Assembly: GCA_022606425.2 (NCBI GenBank)
Contig: JAHDVF020000215.1
Coordinates: 558,001-622,000 of the forward strand
DNA length: 64,000 nucleotides
Direction of reading: 5' to 3'
Source: Lepidostoma basale
Lineage: Eukaryota > Arthropoda > Insecta > Trichoptera > Lepidostomatidae
The notes under the pieces are model-generated. The model did not search any database. It saw nothing but the letters and a program-made list of their open reading frames with translations, and was not told where the DNA came from. The stretch's first letter is position 1. The number at the start of each line of letters is the position of its first letter. Below are positions 31,591-42,776 of the stretch, in pieces. Position numbers and translations under genes: made by a program.

Positions 31591-31714
31591 TGTTGTTATA
31601 ATACACATCGCCTTAAAAAGTGCCATGTTTTCCTTAATTTCGTGGTACAACGCCATAATTAAATCTAATATGTCTTCCCTACTTGTCCTTTTTTGGATCT
31701 AATAGAATTTAGAT

Positions 31715-32390
31715 ACGAAACTAACTAACTAACTAACTAACCATCACGCCGTCTCCCCGAAGGGGTAGGCAGAAAGAATGGACTGCCACACTTTTCTTTC
31801 CTGACATACTTCTCTCACTCCTCAACATCCATACATCGTATCATGCACGCGCGTCGATTTCTCTGACTCCTCACATGGCCGACATTCAATATTTGATTTA
31901 TTTGATCGTGCCACGTTTTCCTCGGTCTTCCTCTATTTCTGGTTCCATTTACATCATTAACATATAATTTTTTTACCATTCTTTCTTTATTCATTCTTTC
32001 CATATGTCCAAAACCATCTTAATGATCCTTTCATTATTTTGTTCATGACACCATCATTCGCACCGCATTCTCTTCTTATATTTTCATTCGACACTCTATC
32101 ATACACAGAATATCCACACATTCGTCTAAGAGATCTCATTTCTACTGCATTTATTCTACTTTCATCCTTCTTTTGCCAGTTCATGCTTCACTTCCATACA
32201 TAAGGGTCGGTAGAAGAACACCATTGTGCACTGCCATTCTAGCTTTTTTTGATAGGTTTTTGTTTGCGATGACAACTTTAAGTGCACCATTCACTTTGTT
32301 GCCTGCCCCAACTCTTCTTTCAATATCCCTCTCCACTCGCCCATCTCTTGTAAACATACTACCCAAATACACGATACGAATTAAAGTCAA
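31715..32390 (-). pseudogene. LINE-T copy, subfamily A, longest (RT thumb to 3' end)
   Basis: Minus strand reads VYLGSMFTRDGRVERDIERR, NKVNGALKVVIANKN, RMAVHNGVLLPTLMYGSEA, MNWQKKDESRINAVEMRS and on to the GETA end, with (TTAG)n at 31717-31740. A one-base defect near 32184 and a damaged GSLRWFW-TYGKNE segment at ~31995 split the frame. This shows that LINE-T is a non-LTR RT and gives its RT-thumb context. Confidence 0.88.
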
Positions 32391-32924
32391 TTTTGACCAA
32401 AATGGATTTAAGACATTTTGGCTCTCGGGTACAAATTGGAATTGTGACCACCGAATCACACGCGGCATGTGAAGTCTTGCCCGAATCTGAATTGTGTAAC
32501 TTGGACCACGGCAAACACAAACAGCCAAATATCCAATCTACGATTTCCCGGAACACATTCCACGAGGTGACATACGAGCCATTGAACCGGCTTATTAACC
32601 TGACCTCAGTACTCGCGAGTTAAATACGTTCATTACATGTGTTATGTGGTACTCGTATTATCAACCCAGCCCGGGCTGATCAGATCGTTACGATATTAAT
32701 TCACTGTGCGCTATTTCACGTGAATGATAAATTATATTATACAATCACACAAAGTACCTTCCTCAAACTATACAGGAGCCGTTACGTTATACGTAGAATT
32801 CAATTTCAGGTATCTTTCGTTTAGTAATGGTTATTGTAAAAGACTGATGGATGTTGTAAGTCTCTTTAACATCGTCATGGATAGACTGTGTTACATAATT
32901 TGGTTGTTTTCAAAGTAGAGGTTC
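32391..32924. other. Unassigned, possibly unique DNA
   Basis: Short frames only; no domain recognised. Confidence 0.45.
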
Positions 32925-33245
32925 CCAATGGTTTTTTTTGTCCCATAGACCCCCTTTTCCCCCGTAGCTTTCCTAAAATAGTTTTTTTTTTCAGGGTAAA
33001 AAAATCCGAAAGAAAAAAGCCGGTATTCGTTGTCGACCTTTTTTTTATTTTAGCTCATTTCGGGAAATGGAATATCCGATCTTTGCCGAATGAGCTAAAA
33101 AAAGGTCGTAAAGTTTCAATATTCGGCATCAATTTAGTTTAACCATCTCGTGGACCCATATTTACATCTCATGGACCCCCAATTTTTTTTTCAAGTATCG
33201 TAGACCCCTTAAAAATTGGCGTAACCACTTTGGGAATCACTGCGC
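32925..33245. mobile_element. hAT-like MITE with inner palindrome
   Basis: Ends gaggttcccaatggttt (left) and complement cagtgattcccaaagtgg (right) are hAT-type inverted ends; ccatagacccccttttcccc and tctcatggacccccaatttt are sub-terminal inverted relatives. The middle is a palindrome (gtcgaccttttttttatttt / aaaaaaggtcg). I see no convincing 8-bp duplication. Confidence 0.65.
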
Positions 33246-33261
33246 TAAATTTCTGACAGTA

Positions 33262-33440
33262 AAACTTTTTTTTTTATAACTTAAAACACTATTTTTTTTC
33301 ACTTTTGAGTTTAATTTTCTCGACATGTTTCGAAGCCTTTACGCCTTCATCGTCGAGAGAACTATATAAACTCGACAGAAACATGTCGAGAAAAATAAAC
33401 TCAAAAGTGTATAAAAAAAGTGTTTAAATTCATAAAAAAA
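33262..33440. repeat. Foldback F4 with hammerhead-like core
   Basis: Arms acttttgagtttaattttct and aaaaataaactcaaaagtgt. Minus core: CGACGA-T-GAAG ... CTTC-GAAACATGTC (33322-33354), with one extra C disturbing CUGACGA. The plus arm has a collapsed core (cagaaacatgtcgag at 33375). Confidence 0.6.
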
Positions 33441-33654
33441 TTCGATAATATGAATTTCCACAGTGTTAACTAACGCCTTGAGTTCATATAAAATTCAATT
33501 AAAAAAGACGTCAAATAAAAAAATGATAATTATGTTTTTCGTGACACAAAAGAGATGTTAATAGATACTTGATCCTAAAAACCTTATTCAATATTGTATA
33601 TTTTTAACTAAGTTATTTTGTTAATTTTTATTATCTATGGATTATCGTACATAT

Positions 33655-33745
33655 CAGTTCCAGACCAAAGAACATGGGAGAATCACACTGCCATCGCCGG
33701 GAATCAAACCCGCGACCTTCGGTGTGGTAGTCATAGATCTTGCAA
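33655..33745 (-). mobile_element. tRNA-derived SINE fragment
   Basis: atcacactgccatcgccggg, aatcaaacccgcgaccttcg: minus-strand B-box part. Confidence 0.7.
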
Positions 33746-33799
33746 TATGTTTATAAAACGACACACAGAGAAACTATTACTGCTAAAGTAAAGATTCGG

Positions 33800-34092
33800 A
33801 ATTATTAAATAAAATATTAAGAACAAAATTATCAAGGGATCACTGCGTTGTTTTGGACGTATGAAGCGCATGGATGAAGAAATAATGCCTATGAAAGTAT
33901 ACGTTAACGATGCGAATGTAATAAGAAGTAGAGGAAGACCGAAGGAAACATGGCATGACCGAATTAATAAAATTTTAAAGGTCGACCATGGTAGAAGCCA
34001 GAAGAATCGACGTGCGTATATGAGGAGTATCAGGAAAGAGTAGTGTGGCGGTCCATTTTATTTGCCTATCCTTACGAGGAAACGGCGTTTTG
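33800..34092 (+). pseudogene. LINE-T C-terminus, subfamily C
   Basis: KRMDEEIMPMKVYVNDANV, RSRGRPKETWHDRIN, RSQKNRRAYM; end gaggaaacggcgttttg without a (TTAG)n tail. Confidence 0.8.
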
Positions 34093-34414
34093 TTTTCAAT
34101 TTTTGTAATATTATTTTTCTAATTTTTCTTCTTTATTAATTACGTTGTCTCCCGAAATAACACACGGTTTGTTCCTTTAACAACGCAAAGTTAAATGTTT
34201 CCCAGTTAGTCTTCGCTGAGAATTTCCATCCCAAACTTGCTAAAGTTGGGTTGCCCGGATTACCGTTAACAAGATCCTGAATCCGTATCCCGAATTTTTG
34301 CGGAAAATCGATTCCAAACCTTCGCAGTATTACCATTTTTTACATAATGGATCCGAACATTTAGGATAGTTTTGGAAATAGAATAATTTCCCGTTCAGAT
34401 AAAGTTATCATATT

Positions 34415-34805
34415 TTAAGGATTAATTGTATCTCAATAGAGACGAAGATGTAATTTTTTGGAAACAGAATATGGTAGTCGATTAGTATATATGCTACTAT
34501 TTTTAAATAACTTCACATTTTTTAGGTCAATCTACACTAGCGCCATCTATTAACATTATTTGTAATGGCGCTAGTGTAGATTGACCTAAAAATGTGAAGT
34601 TATTTAGAAATAGTAGCACATATACAAGTTCCAAAAATTTGTAAGAAGTGGTGGTCGAAAGAAGGACGGAATGGGGAATGTTGTTAACATAAAGTGATCG
34701 CTTAACCCAACCAATGACAGGTCATAAGTCCTGTAAACACTACCATATTCTGTTTCTAAAAAAAATTACATCTTCGTCTCTTTTGAGATACAATTAATAA
34801 AAATA
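34415..34805. repeat. Family-G repeat with internal inverted duplication
   Basis: Ends carry ctcaatagagacgaagatg (34433) and its complement catcttcgtctcttttgaga (34770). The centre is a ~45-bp inverted repeat (taacttcacattttttaggt ... tgaagttattt) around taacattatttgta at 34550. Two G units lie head to head, one truncated. Confidence 0.72.
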
Positions 34806-34889
34806 TATAAACCCGCAATGGGTAAAATCCAGTATTTGTCTACAAGTAGGTATTTGTATACATTAAAAAATTCGCTTATATTTATTTTT

Positions 34890-35230
34890 AATCATCAGCT
34901 TGTATCAGTCCATTCCTGGACGTAAATCATCTCCATCTGTTTCCATCTCTGTCGATCCTGGGCAACACGCATCCATGTCATATCGACGGTCTCTTTAATA
35001 TAATCCTTCCATCAAAGTTGGTAACGTCCTGGGTTTCTGGTTACAGTTCTAGGATGCCAGTAAATGATACGTTTTGTTCATCTATCCTCTGTTCCTGATA
35101 CTCCTTTTCTGGACACTATAGTGATCCCCAACATTGCTCTTTCCATCTCTCTTAGTACGATTCTCAATTCACTGGAGACTTTTCCGAGACAATGTTATCG
35201 GTTAAAACCCATATTAATTCTTAATATTAA
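34890..35230 (-). pseudogene. LINE 3' fragment (RTE-like end plus LINE-K-like piece)
   Basis: Minus strand contains KEWKQMEMIYVQEWTD-like remnants (34905-34990; compare the RTE-like end at 43191) and PRTVTRNPGRYQL further up. Poor preservation. Confidence 0.5.
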
Positions 35231-35242
35231 CAAGTTTCGCCT

Positions 35243-35440
35243 TACTTAACTAACTAACTAACCATCACGCCGTCTCCCGAAGTGGCAGGCAGAAAGAATG
35301 GACTGTCACACATTTCTTTCCTGACATATTTCTCTCGCTTCCTCAACATTCATACATCGTGTCATACACGCGCGTCGACTTCTCTGACTCCTCACATGGC
35401 CGACATTCAATATTTGATATTTTTGATCGTGCCACTTTCC
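35243..35440 (-). mobile_element. LINE-T 3' fragment, subfamily A
   Basis: ctaactaactaaccatcacg tail plus 3' end, VGHVRSQRSRRACMTRCMNV-type reading, cut at ~35440 where a LINE-M-like scrap (gtttcgcagccatatagtag) follows. Confidence 0.8.
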
Positions 35441-35639
35441 AGGTTTCGCAGCCATATAGTAGAACAGATCATATATAGCATTTAATCATTATTTGTCTGA
35501 GTTTCAATTAAGATTATCGTCGCAAAATAATAACCCTACCCAGGCAAAATACACCAGTTTCTTTACTTTTAAACGCATGTTTTAATCAATATTAAATTAA
35601 TATAAAAGTGATTCAAATCTCCGTTGTTAACTTATTTTT

Positions 35640-35745
35640 ATAACGAATAATAAAAACCGTCGGGTGGTGGTCTTGGGGATAGAACGCTTGGATCCTGATC
35701 CAGGGGACTTGGGTTCGAGCCTGGAAACGATCAGATTCCTTCTTC
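35640..35745 (+). repeat. tRNA-like sequence, second SINE type or tRNA relic
   Basis: gtggtcttggggatagaacg and gacttgggttcgagcctgg give plausible A and B boxes. The acceptor stem is not closed, so it is not a functional tRNA. Confidence 0.45.
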
Positions 35746-36390
35746 ATAATAATGAGCTATTTTCTGCTCACATTGAATATTTTAAAATAAATTCTAATAT
35801 CATTGATTTAAATCTTTGATGTTAGTCTTTTTAAAAAAATAAAAAAAAATGTTTGTCACAACATTATTTTGAAAAAGCCGCTTACCTTACGTTGCACATG
35901 TTGCCTAATATACGAGTATGTACCGTTCATTAGTATCGTAAATACAGTGAAAATACCATTCAATTAAACGTTACTCAGTACATATGTATGAAATGTGTGT
36001 ATCTGAATGATTGATCAACTATTTGAATTTAGAATGCTTAAGAGCCCCGAACTGATTTGACCTTGGCGAGTGTGGGGAGAATTTCCAATGAAACCTTTAG
36101 ACTTGTAACGGTGTAAGACTATTGTTTCCCTTTTTTGGGCTTCTGATCGTCCGTCTTATTGGATGTGTCTGTCACATCTTACACCTACTAACGGAACGCT
36201 CCATTATGTTATATGATCACATTTATCTTGGAATATTGCATTGAAATAGCTTTTATATATAAGCCTACGACAAGTTTTTTTATTCAAAGTTTTAAACCAA
36301 TCAATCTAAATAATAAAAATAAATAATATGTTTTATTTTTAATAAAAATATCTTCATGGTATGTTAATAATTAAAATATTAAATTTTTAA
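35746..36390. other. Unassigned non-coding
   Basis: No supported feature. Confidence 0.45.
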
Positions 36391-36394
36391 ATAA

Positions 36395-36560
36395 AACAGT
36401 GTGCGCGGGAGATGCCTATTGGTGGCGATGAGGTTCGCAACCCATCATACCGCGTCTCCCGCGGCGCGAAAAGAGAAGGATGGAGTGCCGCATCAGTAAA
36501 AGTGTGACAGTCCATTCTTTCTGCCTACCCTTTCGGGGAGACGGCGTGATGGTTAAATAG
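36395..36560 (+). mobile_element. Non-autonomous element N, 5'-truncated
   Basis: gtgtgcgcgggagatgccta, accgcgtctcccgcggcgcg (a self-complementary gcgggaga/tctcccgc pair), then gtgtgacagtccattctttc and the LINE-T 3' end. Confidence 0.8.
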
Positions 36561-36564
36561 TTAG

Positions 36565-36715
36565 TTATTTAAATAAAACAAACTTTGTTATAAATATCAC
36601 AATTTATTATATTTTGTTGATTGTAAGACCTGGTGATGCTAACATCGGTTAGCAAAACAGTTGTCGCGATAAAATATAATCAATTGTGATATTCCGCCAA
36701 AACAATTAATTATCT
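36565..36715 (+). repeat. F2 repeat, one core
   Basis: CTGGTGA (36630-36636; A6 to G), perfect stem II GCTAAC-atcg-GTTAGC (36638-36653), then AAAACAGTTGTC (G12 to A). Arms cacaatttattatattttgt / aaaatataatcaattgtg. Confidence 0.72.
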
Positions 36716-36980
36716 AATTAAAATATTAATTAAATAAAGCGATGTTTTTTAACTACATCCATTTTTGTCTTTATTTGGACAGCGACCGGTTTCGGCATAC
36801 TCGGCTTGGACTCGGGAGTCTATCGATGCCAGCGAGCCTGGCGAAACCGATCCCTGTCGAAATAATGACAAATGTGGTACTACGAGTAGTTAGTAGTTAA
36901 AAAACATCATTTTATTTAATTATTACTTGAAATGAACTTCCATCAAGTGATTTCAGTAAAATCATTCGATTATTCCACCT
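36716..36980 (+). repeat. F1 repeat
   Basis: Arms attaaataaagcgatgtttt / complement. Plus core CTATCGA (36820-36826), stem II GCCAG-cgagc-CTGGC, GAAACCGATC (36843-36852). 3' end atcattcgattattc. Confidence 0.78.
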
Positions 36981-36989
36981 AGGTTTATG

Positions 36990-37065
36990 TTTACATCGTT
37001 CTTCCGATGACGAAAGTGTGAAATCTTCGAAACGTGTCGGAAAAATCAACTCGATAGTGTAGTAA
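36990..37065 (+). repeat. F4-like hammerhead-type core
   Basis: CCGATGA (37004-37010), helix GAAAG ... CTTC, GAAACGTGTC (37029-37038), with ttcc / ggaa as the first stem I pairs. Directly downstream of F1. Confidence 0.55.
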
Positions 37066-37720
37066 TTCATAAAAAAATTTCATTTGACGAATTCCAATGT
37101 CAACTCTTTAATTGTATTAAAAAATATGTTGTGTTTACTAGGAAGATTTACGTACAAGATATTAAAGCTTTGGATTTAAATACTGGCACTTGGAACCCAA
37201 CTGACTTTGTTTCGACATGTAATCGTTAATGACGCAAATGACTCACAAACGTGCCGAAGAAAACGTCTCAAATAACACAAAAAGCATAAATTTCATCAAG
37301 CAAACTTTACGCTCGCCTTGTTTGGAGCTTTAGCCTCAGAGTGACTTCATTGTCGTTAATCGCGACGTGAAATGCACGCAACGCTGGGGGATCAATTTGT
37401 GTTATAATCAATTATGTGTAAACGTATTCCGTGTCACGCACGGTTAATGTGTCGGCCCGCGTTGCAGAATTTCGTTCTTGAGGGTTTCTTTGACCTTTTG
37501 TTCGCAACGAAATCACAGCTAATGACCGCCGTCTATCTAGCGTAAACCTTTCGCAACTCACTGCTGTTTCGTGATACAAAAATGTTAACTGTACTCCAAA
37601 TCGTAACACGGAATCAAAACAACTAATGCTTTTTTTATCTTAACCCTAGAACCCTACACTATCTAGCGTATACATTGTTCCTACACAGGGGTGATGAGGT
37701 ACCTCAAAACTAAAGCAAAC
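37066..37720. other. Unassigned non-coding
   Basis: No gene supportable; 37280-37640 has somewhat higher GC. Confidence 0.45.
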
Positions 37721-37724
37721 AAAC

Positions 37725-38260
37725 AAACCATCACGCCGTTTCCCCGCAGGGGTAGGCAGAGAGAATGGACCGCCACACTACTCTATCCTGGCAAACCTCT
37801 CTAGATTCCTCCACATTCATACAACGATTCATACACGCACGTCGATTCCTCCGACTTGACTTAACATGACCAACCTTTAAAATTTGATTAATTTGGTCAT
37901 GCCATGTTTTTCTCTGTCTGCCTCGACTCCGTTCTTCATTTACATCATTAACGTATACTTTCTTAACCATTATTTTTCTATCTATGCGTTCCATGTATCC
38001 GAACCATCGCAGCGATCCTATCATAATTTTATTCATAATACCTTCTTCCGCTCTATATTCCTTTCTTATATCAGCATTTGAGATTCTGTCGTATATCGTT
38101 TAACAACACATAGGGACCTCATCTCTACCGCATTTATTCTGATTTTATTCTTCTTCTGCCAGTTCCATGCTTCGCCTCCATACATTAGGGACCAGAACTC
38201 CATTGTGAACGGCCGTTTTCGCTTTCATTGATAAATTCTTGTTTCCTATAACTAAGCCCA
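37725..38260 (-). pseudogene. LINE-T copy, subfamily C
   Basis: Minus strand: GLVPNVWRRSMELAEE-region, NKIMIGSLRWFGYMERIDRK, RSRGRQRKTWHDQINQILKV to AYPCGETA. Tail is tttgtttg type, as in the copy at 5035. Confidence 0.85.
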
Positions 38261-38905
38261 AAACTAAGTCCATAAATTATATGAATAAAAGCCGTTTTAA
38301 AAATTATTACAAAAAAATCTTACATACGTAATTCAGATAGAAGCGAGCACATATTTATTATTTCTATTTGTGTGTGCTGTTATGCAAATGTAAGACCATC
38401 AAATAAAGATATCCGCGCGATGGTGTTATATTAGGTATAACTGCCGTAACAATTTCGTAAGGGCCGGTGTGACGGCACAAATGTTCGGACGAATTGTGTC
38501 AAAACCTACATTAGAAGCCCACTTTTTATATTTCCATAACAAAGAATATCGCCTCGGGAGATTGCTCTCGGGTTAGGGCCGACACAAAGCAGCAATCAAG
38601 ATTCACTCTGTCTTCTGGGTCCACTCACGGCCCGGTACGCAAGATTTTTTTTATGTTATGTATTAGTTACATTGTCTCCAGAAAGCTCTTAGGATGTGTA
38701 TTTCTACTACGTTATGACAAAATATTTGGAGTGAAGGATCGTTTTTACTGTTCCCACTTTATCTCCTACTTATCCATAAATATTTAAGTAGGCGCTCTAC
38801 GAGATCTGTTTGAACTATAATATCTTCAAGGGATTGAATAAAATATTAACTAACGAAATCACTTATTTATTAAAATAGTTTATTTATTGTTTCTTGAACA
38901 ATAAT
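38261..38905. other. Unassigned non-coding
   Basis: Nothing recognised. Confidence 0.45.
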
Positions 38906-38909
38906 GAAA

Positions 38910-39190
38910 AAATCTAACTAACCATCACGCCGTCTCTACGAAGGGACAGGCAGAAAGGATGTTCTACCACACTTTTCTTTACTGACATACTTCTCGATTC
39001 CTCAACATTCATGCACGTCGATTTCTCCGACTCCTCACGTGGCCGACATTTAATATTTAATTTAATTGATCGTGTCACGTTTCCCTTGGTCTTACGCTAT
39101 TTCTAGTTCCATTTATATCGTCAATGTACACCTTTTTACCATTCTTTTTTCATTCATCAAACCATCTCAATGATTCTTTCATTATTTTTT
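38910..39190 (-). mobile_element. LINE-T 3' fragment, subfamily A
   Basis: 3' end at ctaactaaccatcacgccgt; reads RKTWHDQ-type region in decayed form up to ~39190. Confidence 0.8.
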
Positions 39191-39194
39191 AAAC

Positions 39195-39322
39195 TCTAAC
39201 TAGCTAACTAACCATCACGCCGTCTCCCCGAAGGGGTAGGCAAAAAGAATGGACTGCCACACTTTTCTTTCCTGGTATATTTCTCTCGCTTCCTTAACAT
39301 TCATACATCGTGTCATGCATAT
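39195..39322 (-). mobile_element. LINE-T 3' scrap, subfamily A
   Basis: A second minus-strand 3' end (ctagctaactaaccatcacg) truncated at gtgtcatgcat, where F3 begins. Confidence 0.8.
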
Positions 39323-39324
39323 TA

Positions 39325-39500
39325 AATAATTAATATGAATGAAAACGTCTATTTTCTAGAAGTTTTATTATACCTACTCGTAGTTTATGCGAATGACATG
39401 TTTCGCCTCTATAGGAAGCGAAAAATGTCATTCGCATAAAATATACAACTTCTTCCAATAAAACTTCTAGAAAACGGATATTATTTAAAATACAGATACA
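39325..39500. repeat. F3 repeat, short palindrome
   Basis: ttctagaagttttattatac ... gacatgtttcgcctctatag / aggaagcgaaaaatgtcatt ... aaaacttctagaaaacggat. Confidence 0.75.
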
Positions 39501-39589
39501 GATTTTATTGTGGTTTATGGGAAAAACATATTTCGCCTTACTCATACACTATCATCAAGAGATATCAGTGAAATCATTAGTTTTATATT

Positions 39590-39815
39590 TATTGTTTCTT
39601 GAACAATGATGTAAATCTCCATATTAAATAATTAATACGAATGAAAACGTTAGTTTTCTAGAAGTTTTATTATATTTTATGAGATCACATGTTTCGCCCT
39701 TCTAAGGCGTTATCAATTTGATAATGCCTTAGAAGGGCGAAACATGTCATTCCCATAAAATATAATAAAACTTCTAGAAAAGTAACGTTTTCATTCGTAT
39801 TAATTAAGAGTTTTA
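39590..39815. repeat. F3 repeat, best-preserved palindrome
   Basis: Arms ttctagaagttttattatat ... catgtttcgcccttctaagg and ccttagaagggcgaaacatg ... aaacttctagaaaagtaacg. Core on the plus strand: TTGATAA-T-GCCTT-aga-AGGGC-GAAACATGTC (39716-39748), same template as F1/F2 but with C3 and G8 changed. 3' end ttgttcaagaa-type lies at the left (39589-39605). Confidence 0.82.
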
Positions 39816-40380
39816 TATTTTAATTACATAGGACGTTCTGTGAGTACTTTTATATGCACGTAAAACACCAAAGCGTGCAGTTTGAAATTGTGCTACAATG
39901 TATCAGTGGACTTGATGGAACTGCTTGTAAACAGAGTACGCGGGCGGTGATACGCCGCTCGGATCATACGGAATTCATTAAAGCCCTCTCATGCAAAGTT
40001 TCCAGCGTGTATCTGGTCCAGTCGAGCGGGTAATCTCCGAATTGTTTCTGCCCTGATGCGTTGCTAACACTCCGGGAAGGGCCGAAGACCACGAAAGTAT
40101 CGGATACCCTAACATATCGCTATTTACGTATGTACGTTTTAAAACTTTAGTACTTGTTTCAATGACCCGTACAACAATTGCGTGTGGGGATAAGTGAAAC
40201 GATTTTTACGATGCGCTGAAGTGCTGTTTGTATAAGAGTCATTGAATTGGTGCAAGCAAGAAAAAAATGTGTATCCATTTTACAAAATACAAGGAAAATA
40301 ATTGTAAAAAATATATATCAATAAGATTCACAAGTTTAACACTCGACAAATGCAAAACAACTAAAAGTCCTTTTTTCATT
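39816..40380. other. Unassigned, possibly unique DNA
   Basis: Moderate GC at 39900-40100; no feature supported. Confidence 0.45.
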
Positions 40381-40389
40381 TTGAATTTG

Positions 40390-40722
40390 TATACCTCTAA
40401 AAAAACACCCTTATACCCATTGTTATATGAAGGGTGTTTTTTTAGAGTCATACAAATTCACAATAAAAATAATGTTAATGTCTATGATATTGGCTTTATT
40501 TAATAGATACTTTTATGCCATTATTGTTTAAATATGATTTGAGCACCACGGCTAGCTCGAATGAAGCGCAATCGTGAAGTCCAATTTTTGACACCTTTAT
40601 TGAGCAACTGGGTAAAATGGCAAAATATACTGACTACAAATCAATTATCAACTGTCAAATTGACAGTCTGTAGAAACAATGTTGCCAGTTTAAAAACCAA
40701 ACCTTTAAAAAAACACCCTACA
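40390..40722. mobile_element. MITE with GGGTGTTTTTTTA ends, plus partial inverted copy
   Basis: The full element spans about 40432-40722, from agggtgtttttttagag to aaaaaaacaccct. A ~30-bp inverted partial copy (gaatttgtatacctctaaaa ... acaccct) lies just left at 40382-40411, giving a head-to-head pair. No ORF. Confidence 0.72.
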
Positions 40723-41014
40723 TAATATACAATATTTTTTGTCAATTAAATGTTTTAGTTATTTTTTTTTATAATAAATAATAGTTTACATAAGACGAAA
40801 ATATGAATGCGAGGGTGCGCACGGATAGATACGTACTACATACATACCGGTGACCGAACTCAACCGCACATAGTTGATGTGTCCTTATAGCCCGAATATA
40901 ACGATATCTAATAATATGTCAATGAATTATTCGATTATGAACAATATACCAACACGTATTGTAAATTATAGACAATATTTATTCCTATAGATAGATTTAT
41001 TCCTAGATTTTCTG

Positions 41015-41290
41015 CTTAATGCATACACCTAGTCTTTATAGATGGCGCTAGTGTAGTTTGAACTAAAAAATGTGAAGTGTTTCTCAACATTGTAGCATAT
41101 ATACATCTTCCAAAAATTTGGCAGACGCGGTGGTCGTAAGAAGGGCGGAATGGGGAATGTTGTTAACATAAAGCAATCGCTTAACCCAACCAATGACAGG
41201 TCATAAGTCCTGTAAGCGCCTCGACCACCATATTCTGCTCCCAGAAAAAACAATTTACATCTTTGTCTTTAAGACACAATTGATCCTTAA
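41015..41290 (-). repeat. Family-G repeat, full length
   Basis: Runs agatggcgctagtgtagttt ... aaatttggcagacgcggtgg ... ccaatgacaggtcataagtc ... catctttgtctttaagac, ~275 bp, the reference copy. Confidence 0.8.
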
Positions 41291-41950
41291 ATCCTCTTAA
41301 ATCATTTATTCCATATTTTATTAGCGAATGTGGACATCAGAATATACCATAGATAATAAAATTATAATTATAAATGCAATTTCCTAGATGGAGCGATTGT
41401 CCAGAGTACCTATGTAAGATTGTAAAAGCAATCTTTGATTATCCCAACCGTAATAATCTAAGCACGTAGCTAATGCAATATTTGGTATAATTGTACGTCT
41501 GTATAATTACACCTCATGTCTTCATTCAACACACGTCCCGAGCAATATTCCGCATTAATCGATACTTATGTTTTATTACGTAGCGCATCCCTAGCCGTGA
41601 GTCAGACCAGCATGTGAAGTGGCTCCATCTCGCGGTGTATTGGTGAAGCACAAGAGTCCAATACGAGTCGAGTGCTATTCCGATTTAGCCGCGGTGCAAT
41701 GAATGGTTCGGCTTTTTATTTACGTCGATGAATATGCGAGCATGTTTTGTCTTAAGATTCCCATCGTATTTAACCCTTTACACTCGATTTGTTCGTGTAG
41801 CCAGTTCGAAACAAAAGAGAAAAATATTTTTACGTAATATAGCAATCAAATGAGACTATAAAGTCAAACGTACAACCAAATATGTTTTCTTTCGGTGAAA
41901 TAGATTAGTTTTTAATAATAGCAACAAATCTATTTCATGTGTCTAAAAAT
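41291..41950. other. Unassigned non-coding
   Basis: No supported feature. Confidence 0.45.
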
Positions 41951-41954
41951 GTGT

Positions 41955-42055
41955 CCATATTTTTTCAACTAACCGTCCTGCCATCTCCCCGAAGGGGTAG
42001 GCATAAAAAATGGACACTGTTCGTTTCTGACATTCACATACAGTATCATGTAACA
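41955..42055 (-). mobile_element. LINE-T 3' scrap
   Basis: ccgtcctgccatctccccga, aggggtaggcataaaaaatg: minus-strand 3' end only. Confidence 0.7.
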
Positions 42056-42776
42056 AACTATGAATGCCGCTTCTATGGCGACATATGAATAATGCGACAA
42101 ACTGTGAATGGCGCTTTTATTGCGCCATTCGAGTAATGGGATAAACTATGAACGCCGCTTCTATGGCGGTATTTTAGTATTGGTCACTTGCAGTAGCGAA
42201 AGTCGAGTGGCTATTTTGGCTATTGGTAACATTGTGTTTCCATTATGTTACATGCGTTATTTTTTTAATGGTTGATTTATTGTTCTTAATTAGGTACAAA
42301 CGTAATAAAAACATAATAAAATGGACGAATGTGTTTATTTCCTTATATATTCGCCAAAGCAAATGCATCGCCGCTTCTATGGCGCCATTCGAGGAATAGG
42401 ACAAACAATGAACACCGCTTCTATGGCGTCATTGGAGTAATGCAAACAACTATGTATCGTTTTATAGAGGCGTTCAAGTAGTGCGGCAAACTATGAATGC
42501 CACTTCTATGTCGACATTTCCGTAATGCTACAAACTATGAATCGCTTCTATGGCGGGATTTGAGTAGTGCGACAAAATATGAATGCCGATTCTACGGCGA
42601 CATTCCAGTAATGCGCATACATGCCGCTTCTGGCGACACTTGTGTAATGCAAAATTTCGGCGGAATTCAAGCAACGCCGCTTCTATTACAAAACTATGAA
42701 TCACTTCTATGGCGGCATTCCAGTAATGCGCAAAGTATGGATGCCGCTTCTATGGCGGCATTCGGGTGCAAGGGGT
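42056..42776. repeat. Degenerate ~44-bp minisatellite
   Basis: About 13 diverged units of the type actatgaatgccgcttctat-ggcggcattccagtaatg-cgacaa; three at 42056-42185 and ten at 42360-42776, separated by ~175 bp of unrelated DNA. The core gccgcttctatggcggc can form a 5-bp stem. Confidence 0.88.

Noticed and set aside
31442..31702. Ile-rich 86-residue frame
   Set aside because: Translation of an AAT/ATG microsatellite.
42056..42776. CRISPR-like array
   Set aside because: Eukaryotic DNA; units diverge throughout and there is no repeat/spacer alternation.
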